NCBI GenBank assembly: GCA_036365515.1
Contig: CM070873.1
Span: forward strand, 41,547,807-41,611,806
Direction: 5' to 3'
DNA: 64,000 nt
Source of the DNA: Torymus aiolomorphi
Lineage: Eukaryota; Arthropoda; Insecta; Hymenoptera; Torymidae
This document shows, in pieces, positions 11,130-21,103 of this stretch. How positions within the stretch are numbered: the first letter of the stretch is position 1; the number at the start of each line of letters is the position of its first letter. The notes under the pieces were generated by a model. It was not told where the DNA came from and searched no databases. It saw nothing but the letters and a program-made list of their open reading frames with translations. The position numbers and the translations under genes are program-made.

Positions 11130-11315
11130 TCCGTGGTTAAAGATCTCTTTATTTTGTCACCTTCGGGAAGCAAAATAAAGTTAATACGGCGGACACCAAG
11201 GAAGAGAGACTCCGAGCACGAAGGAACGCTCGAGTCGAAGGAACAAGCCACAACATCGAAGGTCAAGCAAGAAGGAAATTCCGAACACGAAGGAACGTTC
11301 GAGAATAACGAAGAA

Positions 11316-12137
11316 ATGGTGGAAAGGAAAGATATAACGATACCAGTATTCGATGGCGGAAATTATAGTATGTGGAAAAAGAGAATCGAAATGTTTTTGA
11401 AATTTAAAAAATGTGATGTAGTGATAAAGAGGGAAAAAACTGCAAATGATAAGGAAGATTGGGACGAACAAGATCTAAAAGCAATAAATTATATATACTG
11501 CTCTATATCAGATAAACAATTGGAGTATGTGTGTCAAGAAAGCTCAGCATACGCAATAATAAGGAAGTTTGATCAGATGTATTTGAAGGAGTCTACGGCA
11601 TTACAAATTGTTTGCAGAAAGAAATTAGATAGAATAAGACTTGAAAAGTATAGTGATACAGAATCATTCTTCAACGAGTTTGAAAAACTAGTTAATGATT
11701 TGAAAAGCGCAGGTGCAAAAGTTGGTGAAAAAGAGAAATTGAATTACATGCTAAATACATTACCGGAGTCATTGAGTTACATAGGTGATTTAATAGACAC
11801 TCTAAAGGAAGAAGAGCAAACAGCAGATTACGTCAGAAATAAGATAAGATTGGCGGAAATGAAAAACAAAAAGGACAGAGCAGAAAGAAATTCAAACGCA
11901 TTTGCCGCAAATAAAGAAGGATGTTACAAATGCGGTAAGCCCGGACATTTTGCAAGAGAATGCAGGAATGAAAGCCAAGCGGGACGCAGCGGCGAATCAT
12001 GGCAAGGGTCAACACGAGGCAGAGGACGCGGAGGAAGCGGCCAAGGCAGCTACGGCAGAGGACGCAGAGGCGGCAGAGGTCAGCGCAGCCAACAAGCCAG
12101 CACGAGTCGACAAAGCAGCGAAGGAGCCAACGCATAG
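11316..12137 (+). CDS. Copia gag polyprotein
   Basis: Gag packages element RNA into virus-like particles. The frame is open from 11133, but the first in-frame ATG is at 11316, just before the conserved FDGGNYSMWKKRI region that normally begins copia Gag, so I place the start there (273 codons). A CCHC zinc knuckle, CYKCGKPGHFAREC, lies about two-thirds along, followed by a Gly/Arg-rich RGG-type tail encoded by GC-rich sequence unlike the rest. The leader from 11143 to 11315 carries a 44-bp copy of protease-coding DNA and a doubled SEHEGT-coding unit. The frame ends at TAG 12135-12137, and the same frame continues open into pol. Confidence 0.85.
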   Translation: MVERKDITIPVFDGGNYSMWKKRIEMFLKFKKCDVVIKREKTANDKEDWDEQDLKAINYIYCSISDKQLEYVCQESSAYAIIRKFDQMYLKESTALQIVCRKKLDRIRLEKYSDTESFFNEFEKLVNDLKSAGAKVGEKEKLNYMLNTLPESLSYIGDLIDTLKEEEQTADYVRNKIRLAEMKNKKDRAERNSNAFAANKEGCYKCGKPGHFARECRNESQAGRSGESWQGSTRGRGRGGSGQGSYGRGRRGGRGQRSQQASTSRQSSEGANA

Positions 12138-13895
12138 GTAGCTACGACGGCACACGCGGCGCAGAGAGACGAAACAAACAGGTTATGTAATGATAATTAT
12201 GTAGTAGAGTGGCTTCTCGACAGTGGGTGTTCAGACCACATTATTAATAATGAAGCATTTTTTGAAAAATGTATTAGTTTAAAAGAACCGATAAATATTT
12301 ATCTCGGCGATAATAGAGTCATAAAAGCAACAAAGATAGGAACTGTATCTCTTTATTTTGTCACCTTCGGGAAGCAAAATAAAGTTAATATTAATAATGT
12401 TTATTTTGCTAAGGAAATGAATGCTAATTTAATAAGTGTTGGAAAATTAACAAATAATAGGAATACGGTAATTTTGAAAGGAAAAGTTGTAAAAGTTATA
12501 GATAGTGATAATAAATTAACAGTAATAGTATTTAAATTTAATGATACATATAAGATGAAAAGTAAATTGGCAAGGAATATAAATTTCGTAAATAGTGCCG
12601 AGCGGAATAATAATACGAGTCAGAAGGAAAGGTGGCATAGAATGCTAGGGCACGTAAACTTTGGTTATTTGAATACGATATGTAAACAACAGTTGCTTAA
12701 CGGTATTCCGAGTGAACTTGAAACCGAATTTATGAAATGTAAAATTTGTATTGAGAACAAAATGCATAACTTACCATTCGAAAATAATAGAAATAAAGCA
12801 AAGGAGATTTTAGAAATAGTTCATACGGATGTTTGCGGTCCATTTAAAACTACAGGATTTAATGGGGAAAAATATTTTGTTTCTTTTATCAACGATTATA
12901 GCAAAATAGCTAGAATTAACTGCATAAAATCTAAAGATGAAGTTCTTGATTGTTTTATTAATTTCGTTAATGAAAGTGAAAATTTAACGGGAAAGCGAAT
13001 TAAATTCTTGAGATGTGATAACGGTAAAGAATATTTAAACAATCAGTTTTATAAATACGTTAAAGGAAAAGGTATTGTTATAAACAATTGTCCAGCATAT
13101 GTTCATGAATTAAACGGAACAGCCGAACGGTTTAATAGATCAATAATGGATATGGCGCGTTGTTTATTAGCCGAAGCAAAAGTACATAAATGTTATTGGC
13201 CAGAAATAGTTTGCGCGGCTGCATATCTAAAAAATAGAACTTTGGCAAATACAATTGAAAAGAAAACACCGTATGAAATATTCCTTAATAAAAGACCAAA
13301 TGTTAAAAATTTGAGATTATATGGAAGTAAAGTTTTTGTAAGAAATCCGGAACAAAAAAGATCTTCGAAATGGGATAAAAAATCCAATATGGGAATTTTA
13401 CTTGAATATAGTGAAGTAGGATATAGAGTTCTTTTAGATAGAAAAATAGTAGTTGCGAGACATGTAGATATAGTTGAAGACGATGTAAAATGTATCGGTC
13501 TAGATCTCGACGAAAACGAGACTGATTATACTCTTCCTTCTACTCCTACCTTCGGGGAAAGTAGAATGAAAAATAATGATAATGACGATAATCCGGATGA
13601 TAATGTCTTTGAAAGCGCAGATGAGTCTGAAAAACCAAATGATAAAATAAAAGATGGACACAATAAAGATCAGGGGTTGAGAATTCCACGTAGATCCGAA
13701 CGTGAAAGAAAAAGTACTGTAAGATATCCGGAACCAGGAACGTATAATATCTTTGTAAATTATAGTAGAGTAGATACTCCTTGTACATTTGAGGAGGCGA
13801 TGAATACCAAAGATAGTAAAAATTGGCAAGAAGCCATAGATAAAGAAATTGACTGTATTAATAAAAATAAAACTTATAAAATATTTTCGATGTAA
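12138..13895 (+). pseudogene. Copia protease-integrase with RT start, truncated
   Basis: This is the same frame as gag, separated from it by only one TAG. The aspartic protease active-site motif is DSGCSDH near 12219. The integrase zinc finger has H and H near 12640 and CKIC near 12740. The catalytic triad is visible as HTDVCGPF, RCDNGKEYLN and NGTAERFNRS. The C-terminal part is acidic and basic and reaches the first RT residues (NWQEAIDKEIDCINKNKTYK), then a TAA at 13893. The RT palm with its YVDD-type centre is absent, so the copy is defective. Normal copia pol continues in the same frame for several hundred more residues. Confidence 0.9.
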
Positions 13896-14140
13896 AAGTA
13901 AATAAACCAATTAAAGTTTACAAGGATAATACAGGTGCGATTAACATAGCAAATTGTGGAAATTTTACAAAGAATTCAAAACATATTGAAATACACTATC
14001 ACTTTGTTCATGAAAGCGTAAAAGAAAAGGAAATTGAAGTGATTAAAATCGATACCAATGAAAATATTGCAGATATTTTAACGAAAGCGCTATGTAAAGA
14101 AAAGTTTGTAAAATTCAGAATGTTGTTAAATGTAAAATAA
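13896..14140 (+). pseudogene. Copia RNase H C-terminal remnant
   Basis: In a different frame from the integrase, translation gives the characteristic copia tail: DNTGAINIAN, then KHIEIHYHFVHE, then NENIADILTKAL, ending at TAA 14138-14140. The upstream RT and most of RNase H are missing, so the deletion junction lies close to 13885-13900 and shifts frame. Confidence 0.9.
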
Positions 14141-14157
14141 GTACGCAATATAAATGT

Positions 14158-14166
14158 AAGGAGGCG
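14158..14166 (+). other. Polypurine tract
   Basis: AAGGAGGCG immediately precedes the 3' LTR, where plus-strand synthesis would be primed. It is short and includes one C. Confidence 0.6.
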
Positions 14167-14457
14167 TGTTAAATATTGTACATCCTATATTGCGTAATAT
14201 AAGAGAAAAGGTTTCGTATGAATTGTATATGCGCACTCACACAAGTAAGTGTACGTGTGCTCCCCTCCAGTGCGCATCACGTGATCGGTGCGCGAACAGC
14301 AGCGGCTGACTCGCGCAAAACTCTCTCGACCGTTGGACTCCAAGCGACAAACACCTCGCGCCGCGAGCATGAGGCTCGTTACATAGTTACATTGTATATT
14401 CTTATTCATCTTAAATAAACTATTCCTTTTTACAACCACGGCTCAATTTATTCAACA
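14167..14457 (+). repeat. 3' LTR of the copia element (291 bp)
   Basis: It starts TGTTAAA and ends AACA. From 14259 it matches the 5' LTR from 10926, with scattered substitutions and a 7-nt insertion near 14355. The first 92 bp (U3) are unrelated to the 5' LTR U3. It contains one TCACGTGA palindrome (14277-14284) and the shared AATAAA. Confidence 0.85.
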
Positions 14458-14555
14458 TATACCAAATGAATAATTTATTATTTAGTAACTTTGAAAATTA
14501 AGGATCTGTAGGTCAACAGCTCATTAACTCAGTACATAAAATTATAGAATTTTTA

Positions 14556-14706
14556 AACCAACGATTGGTTCAACTGTTGGCAAAGCGAACCATCATTTTG
14601 TGACGAAATAAGTAGCATTTTAAAGCAAGAGTTGGTTAAACCGTTAGCGAACTCATTCCGATTTCGCCAACCGATTGTAAACTATTGGTTAATGTTTCTA
14701 CCAGGG
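14556..14706 (+). repeat. Dispersed repeat ending TTTCTACCAGGG
   Basis: It contains several imperfect GTTGGTTAAACCGTT palindromes and ends TTTCTACCAGGGAA. The segment at 33319-33450 is a diverged copy with the same order of motifs and the same end. The sharp shared 3' boundary suggests a transposon terminus. No matching left terminus (CCCTGGTAGAAA) is visible at either copy. Confidence 0.6.
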
Positions 14707-14957
14707 AAATTGATTTTATATACGGAAAGACATGTTTAAGGTATAGCAAAAAGATTTTTGATCGAAACATGATTCACGGCGTAGATTTTATGAAAAAACT
14801 GAAAACCCCTCCAAATTCGTTCCATAACTGGTACTTTTAACTTATAACAAATTATTGGTGTCCCGGCGGTATGGTACGTTACATAATAGAGGTCGGTATC
14901 GTTTACCCCCTTAAGAAAATTCAATATGCGTCACGTGAAATACACCGTAGTATTCTG
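14707..14957. other. Gap with foldback terminus fragment
   Basis: The end of a family 5-like element (GGTATCGTTTACCCCC then TTAA, about 14887-14913) is present without the remainder. Otherwise nothing is recognisable. Confidence 0.45.
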
Positions 14958-16160
14958 TTAAGTGTTCTCTACCCCGATTGGAACGCCACCTACTGTCAAA
15001 AGTGTTTTTTGTTAATTAAAAAAATTTGGGGCAATATTAACGTAAAAATAAAGTTTTCCCACGTGTAATTAGTATTAAAGACACGATTACAAGAGTTTTC
15101 CCAAATTAAATTCCATTAATAAATCTGTATTTTGTAGAGAAAAATTTGGAGTCATTTTCAAAAATGTCCACTGAACGTTTGAATTTTCTCTACAAAATAC
15201 AAGTTCATTTATTCATTTAAATTCATGAAACTTGTTTAAAAGTAATCCTTATTAACTTTTACACGTGGGAAAACTGAGTTATGATTAATTTAAAATTTAT
15301 AAGTAAACTTAAATTAATAAAAATACGTAAATGAAGTCATGGGGGCGCTGCAATCTATTCCGGAGTTGGAGTTTAGGTAGAGAGCACTCTTAAGGGGGTG
15401 TGGTACTCATGCACTCTATTTTACCGGCAGAACTCGGTAAATTGTATATTATTAAAATAAATATATCGAATTTCGTCTTATAAAGAGATAGTTGCCCTGT
15501 GCAATGTAATAATCTACCAGCTTGTGCAGTTTTGAGCCCAAATATCAACGGCACCCTAAAAAATTTTACGAACGAAATTTCGATTATTTTTGTTCGCAAA
15601 ATTTTTTAGGATGCCGTTGATATTTGAGCTCAAAACTGCGTAGGCTGGTAGATTATTACATTGCGCAGGGCAACTATGTCTTTATAAGACGTAATTCGAT
15701 ATATTTATTTTAATAATATAGAATTTACCGTGTTCTGCCGGTAAAACAGAGTATATGAGTACCACACCCTCTTAAGAGTGCTCATTTACGTATTTTCATT
15801 AATTTAAGCGTACTTATAAATTTTAAATTCATCATAACTCAGTTTTCGCATGTGTAGAAGTTAATAAGGATTACTTTTAAACAAGTTTTATGAATTTAGA
15901 TGAATAAATGAACTTATGTTTTGTAGAGAAAAATCAAACGTCCAGTGGGCGTTACGGTAAGCTGCTCCTCGCGTTTTTCTACAAAATACGCATTTATTGA
16001 TTGACTTTAGTTTGTGAAAACTGTTCTAATGTTTTCTTTAATACCTAATACACGTGCGAAAACTCAAATTTTATATTATAATTGCCCCAAATTATTTTAA
16101 TTGACAAAAAACACTTTTGACAGTAGGTGGCGTTGCGATTGGGGTAGACAGCACTCTTAA
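14958..16160. mobile_element. Foldback family 6 with nested element
   Basis: The outer arms (14962 to about 15340, and about 15790-16156) are inverted copies sharing CTACCCCGATTGGAACGCCACC-like ends and a TTTTCTCTACAAAATAC motif. TTAA flanks both ends (14958-14961, 16157-16160). At its centre another foldback (15390-15775) is inserted at a TTAA inside the palindrome GAGCACTCTTAAGAGTGCTC. The right arm lacks a segment present in the left (about 15335-15382). Non-coding. Confidence 0.8.
15390..15775. mobile_element. Foldback family 5, nested
   Basis: The 378-bp element lies between two TTAA tetranucleotides. Its arms start GGGGGTGTGGTACTC and run nearly to the centre, where AAAATTTTACGAACG faces its complement. 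Removing it together with one TTAA restores the uninterrupted 20-bp palindrome of the host element, clear evidence that TTAA is the duplicated target. Confidence 0.85.
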
Positions 16161-16448
16161 TTTTGCGTTTCATAAATTTTCCAGTAATATTTAATAAGAA
16201 TTATAGTGCTTTACAGTTAGTTTTTATCGAAGTGTCACGGTAATTTTTACTAACCTTTCGTATAAATTTTACCCTGAATTGATAGTGAGTTGAAAACGAC
16301 GCGGCTGCAAACATAACCCCAAAATATCAATAATTAGTTTCACAATAGAATCATTATTATGATAGCTCTTATAACTCTTTTTCTAAAATATGAAGTAAAA
16401 TATTGATTAGGAACTAATACTAGAAATAATATTAAGAAAAATACATGT
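16161..16448. other. Short AT-rich gap
   Basis: Nothing recognisable. Confidence 0.5.
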
Positions 16449-17428
16449 TTAAGGTTGTATTGGCCGTAAGGTCCCTGCCAAAGGTTAGTTTTTCACGTTA
16501 AAACCGCGATAAGTAATTATTTAAAGCAATTGATCAATTTTTAGTTCTCGCAATCAATGTATTAATGCAATTGGAATATTATAAGCTTTAAAAATAAAAA
16601 AATCAAAGCAAAATTATAAACTCAGCATTATTTTTTTAAAAATCGTCGTTACACTGAAAAAAATTTCACTTTGTAAGAACTGAAAGTACGGCTCTGACAA
16701 CAGTACTGTTCGGCTGATTTTCTTTCTGCTGAATTTTATAGATACAGTAATGGTATTCGTACAGTTGTGAGAGCTGTTCAAGATACACTGAAAGCACTAA
16801 TGTATAGAGTTCTTTTGTTGAAGCATTAAATAGGTTATAATTCGCCATACATACATATTTTTCATTAAAATAATCTCGATTGATAAGTACACTGATTACA
16901 GATGAAATACGCAAAAGCGGATTGCAAACATGCGGTTGATGTGGCCGGTTTCTTGACTTTTTTAGGTTATAATATGAACATCGGCTTCGCGTTGTAGCGT
17001 TGTCAACAAACAAATACCGGCGGCAAAACTAAATCGTACCATTGTCAGAGCTGTACAAATACATTTTCCGCATCTGACCAATAGTGCCGTTACATTATAC
17101 AAATGAATAGCTGCTTTAGCCGTCTGTATAGGGTAAATTAACACTATAAATAGTGTTAGTACAGCAAATCGAAACTATGATTTCTACAGACTAAAATTTT
17201 TTTCAGTGTACGTTGAAATTAGTGCATTTTGACGATTTAAAAAAATAGTGCCGAGTTTACAATTTTGCTTTGATTTTTTATTTTTACAGCTTACAATATT
17301 CCAATTGCATTAATACATTGATCGCGAGAACTAATAATTGATCAATTGCTTTACATAATTACTTATCGTAGTTTTAACGTGAAAAACTAACCTTTGGCAG
17401 GGACCTTACGGCCCCAATACAACCTTCA
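16449..17428. mobile_element. Foldback family 1, interrupted copy
   Basis: This is the same arms and loop as the element at 5177-5599. TTAA is at the left end; the right end reads TTCA, one base off. The loop is broken by a 557-bp TA-flanked insert (16652-17208). Without the insert the loop reads like the inverted loop of the other copy. Confidence 0.85.
16652..17208. mobile_element. TA-flanked CACTG MITE
   Basis: The termini are CACTGAAAAAAATTT and its inverse, with TA on both sides, where the uninterrupted sister copy has a single TA. The TA target duplication suggests the Tc1/mariner group. The interior contains frames up to 115 codons on the minus strand that do not resemble a transposase. 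Short inverted CTGACAA/TTGTCAG-type motifs occur inside. Confidence 0.8.
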
Positions 17429-18713
17429 GAAGTAGTTGAATACATACATTTTCGTAAAACGTTAAATAATGGCATACACCGAACTGTGGATACTGCGGTA
17501 CGATATTTTAAAACGCTTCGAAATTATTCGCTCAATACTGTAAGGTTATACGGAACGTTTCGAAATTAATAAAAAAAAAAAAAAAAAATAAACGTTAGAA
17601 ACTATCCTATACTTACTGGGTATTAGGTACTTACTTATTTGAGTATAAACATATTTTGGGGTGGCCTATTTTCATGAACCTGATCACACATTTCGTAACG
17701 CTCCGTAACTTAACACAATGTTCCGATATTTTGTACCAGAGTTTCCCTATTTCGGAATAAGCCATTTTACCGTGACAGTCACTAGAAAATTTCCCGGTAT
17801 GCCAGCACAAAAAGCTTCGGAGCGCTCACATGCCCCACGATTATAGTCTGTACGGTAATTTTTTCCACGAATTTCACGATTATTTTTCTGGGAAAATTCT
17901 AGCCGTATGAGCTTATATCACAAGTAAAATAATTTTAACTTATAGGTATATTAAGTACATATTGGCCTATAAAAAGTAAATTTTTATTTATTCAAATCTA
18001 GACAGTAATTTGCTTGTAGTACAGTCGAGGTAACTTATAATCTTGAAATTCTATACCTATAGAGCATAGAAAAATAAACGATGGAATACGTATTTAAACG
18101 TGTACTTACCTTGGGAAAAGTACCATCGTCAACTTTAAATTACATATTATTAGTTATGTTTTATTGTATAAAATAGTATATCTATAAATTAAAGAAAAGG
18201 GGGCACGATCCTTATAAGTAGAGGAAAATCTTTAGATCTATACTTATCCAGATAAAATTATCTCTATTTTAAATATCAATATTTTAGCGTATGCAAATGA
18301 GTAATCAGTGTTTAATCACTTTGTACTTGTGTGTATTTTACCGTTTACGTACTTAAAAATATCCTGATACTAATTTTGATGCATTTTTATCTACAATCAA
18401 TAGATGTATTTTCATTTTTTATAAAACATTGTAAATGTAGTATGGTAATAACTATTAAACCTATTTTTCATTTTGTAGCAAAAACTAAGAATAAAAATTC
18501 TTAGATTAGACACGAAAAAAAAAAGAAAAATTTTATTTATGTGCATGATCAAATGAATATTACAATTGATAAATATAGCTAACTAATTAAATTAATAGTA
18601 GTATTTGAGGCTATTTTACGTACTTATTAGGGAATTTAACGATTCAAATATTTGACGGTAACGACCGATAAAAATAGTGTATTACTATACTAGTGGCATA
18701 AGTTACACTTTAC
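17429..18713. other. AT-rich non-coding stretch
   Basis: It holds an A-run near 17571-17588. No gene or foldback is recognised. Confidence 0.5.
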
Positions 18714-19019
18714 GGCACGGCGTGTATAAGCGCCCGAGCGTAGCGAGTGCGCTTAACGCCGTGCCATAAAGAACTACTTATTGACACGTGTATCGTACAT
18801 TATTGTACGTCGATTATTGACACGTGTATCGTACATTATTGTACGATACACGTGTCATAAGTCGTTCTTTATGGCACTAGTATCGTAATGTACTAATATT
18901 ACACTTGTGACCTAAATAGCACTCTGCACGGCGTGATTAGGACCCTCGATACGCTCGGGCCTTAACTTCACGCCGTGCAAAAAAGTGCTACTTAATCACA
19001 TGTATCGTAATGTACTAAT
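18714..19019. repeat. Paired GCACGGCGTG hairpins with CACGTG palindromes
   Basis: Hairpin one (18714-18765) and hairpin two (18926-18978) share the arms GCACGGCGTG and CACGCCGTGC and a core of CGAGCG facing CGCTCG type. Each is followed by a (T)TGACACGTGTATCGTA-like segment. In the first this segment is duplicated directly (18783, 18819) and then inverted to form a perfect 36-bp palindrome (18820-18855). Two related units with palindromic cores suggest a small repeat family. Confidence 0.7.
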
Positions 19020-20978
19020 TAAAACGTCACCGAACTTTTCTTTAATTAATTAGATTCAATGAATTTGAATATCAAGGAACGCGGGAGAGCGAGCATCAAA
19101 GGTAAGTATAGTTTTTATTTATATATATTGCTTATTTCTGATGGATACTTTGTGGGATACGTAAGCTTTCAATCGAGAGTTACGTATTTATTTAAAACGG
19201 AACAAATTGGGAAAAATATGAAAAACAATCGACGTGTTTTCTTGCAATATAAAGTGCTCCAACGATTAAAACAAGCAGTTTTTGGCTTACCTGTGATCGC
19301 GCCTGGACAAAAAGGATCAGCTAATCGATTTCCCAAAATAAAGGTACTCTAAAGGAAATGCGAATAATTTGTTTCTTTACCAATGGTACTGGCAAAAAAG
19401 CAAAATTTCAACAAAATAAAATGAATAATAAAGTTATGTGACCAAGTTCTGGACTCGTACCCCTATAAAAGCTTGCGCAAAATCAGAGCGACAAGCGAAA
19501 ATTCACGGTTGAGAAAAAAAAAGATACTATATATATGGCAATAAAATCACACTCAAAAAAAAAAAGGAAAGCGCACTGGACAATTTCTTTTAATCATCCA
19601 TTTTTCTCATTCGGTCGATTATATATATATATATATACGGTATTACAATGAACAGATGCGGTGAGACTTATACAAACGGAAGAGAATCATATATGTATAA
19701 TTATTTTTTTTTTTATGTGTATGTGTCTGTGTATTTTTTAATGCACTTGCGCGAATTCATGATTAAGGCATTTATATTAACGTACATGTGGTACATGTGA
19801 AAGTATACGGTTTAATTTTGATCTCGCAAAGTATCGAAAGTTTTTCTCGGCGTTTCTCCTGCTCTCTTTCTCTTGATTTTTCTTCTGGTATGGTTGGAAA
19901 ACAGTTTTGTTTTCTTGTGCATATATCAATGTGTAAGACACATAATAATTCATCTCCACGGGAGACATCGACTATTGTAGTCGTTAATAAGGTATTCGAA
20001 TTCTTTTGATTAAATTCTTAAGTATAACATTTAAAGCTAGTGTTTGTGTAGGCTTTTTACACGCTTTGGTACATGAGGAAGGAACAATTTCAGTCTTTCG
20101 TTGTCTTAATGTGACGGAAACATTTCATTCGACATTCAGCGAATGAAACTTCTCTAAATGTTTGTTATCATTGTAAAAGATTTACATCTCTTTTACTTAT
20201 AATTACCATGTGCAGTCACGGCTTATTTTTTAAAAACATTAAAGCATTTACATTCATTTAAATTTTTATTGTATATGAATTAATTCATAAAAATAATGAA
20301 TAATACATATTTCCAACTGTAATTAAATACATGACTAGTCAACAAACATGTGAGAAAAGAAGTTAAACATTGTGTATTTTACATATATTGAAAGTCTTTA
20401 AAAATTTTCATTCCAATCATTTAAAAAAAGTGCATTTAGAAAAGTTTAAATCTTTAGCTCGATGCCGACATGCATATATTACACGCAATAAAAGGTATAA
20501 CAGTTATATAAATATACGTATAAAACTACGTACGCCTTAAGAGTATATCAAATAATTATAAATCATCAATAAAATAGATAATCACTGCTCAAGAGTGCGA
20601 ACAACAAAACGATAAAAACACTGTGTGTGAGAAAGTCATATACAAGTTCATCGTTGCCAATTCTTTCACCTCCTTGAAGGCATTTGGCGTCAGTGTAACT
20701 TAACATCAATACAATTTCTATGCATTTATGTTATACGTTCATATCACAGCTTTCTTTCATCATCACTTTTATATTGTAACTGTGTTTCGGGAGAACCGCA
20801 ATAACGCGGACTCTGACGTGCGTGGAGGCGAATTCGCGTAGATGAATCTTGAGGAACAAGTTTTTCTCCTTATAATCACATGAAGATAAACTCTACACCT
20901 AAATATCACAGTCTAATCCTTGTTTTGACCAACATTCACCTACACCATTCCTCAGCTCTAGCACATTATCCGGTCAGC
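19020..20978. other. 3' flank of RBBP6, no coding exon found
   Basis: A 97-codon plus-strand frame (19059-19352), containing an internal splice-donor-like GTAAGT, was not recognised. A TA microsatellite is at 19620-19637. The part nearest 21104 probably includes the RBBP6 3' UTR; AATAAA on the minus strand near 20264 is one possible poly-A signal. Confidence 0.4.
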
Positions 20979-21030
20979 CACACACACATATACACACGCA
21001 CACACGTGTGCGTGCGCGTGTGTGTGCGTC
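20979..21030. repeat. Self-complementary CA/TG tract
   Basis: A CA-rich half is followed by a TG-rich half with CACGTGTG at the junction. The alternating purine-pyrimidine run is inverted on itself, so it can form a hairpin, cruciform or Z-DNA. It lies just 3' of the RBBP6 stop codon and would be in its 3' UTR. Confidence 0.8.
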
Positions 21031-21103
21031 TGTCTCTCAGTGTATAATATTATGTTTATGTGTGTGTGTATTAATACGTGTGTAACCATCATCATCACGA
21101 GCT

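Larger units (their letters stand above)
10706..14457 (+). mobile_element. Ty1/copia-type LTR retrotransposon, internally deleted
   Basis: Order along the plus strand: 5' LTR, primer-binding site, gag with a CCHC knuckle, protease (DSGCSDH), integrase (HHCC and D,D,E), the first residues of reverse transcriptase, a deletion, the RNase H tail, a purine tract, and the 3' LTR. Protease-integrase preceding RT is the copia order. The element cannot be autonomous because nearly all of RT is missing. The 5' and 3' LTRs share R-U5 but not U3. No clean 5-bp target duplication was found; TATAC follows the 3' LTR and also occurs 5 bp before the 5' LTR. Confidence 0.95.

Noticed and set aside
19059..19352. 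97-codon plus-strand ORF
   Set aside because: It contains a strong internal splice-donor-like site and no family resemblance; probably chance.
19460..19475. CTATAAAAGC TATA-like box
   Set aside because: No coding or exon structure downstream on the plus strand.
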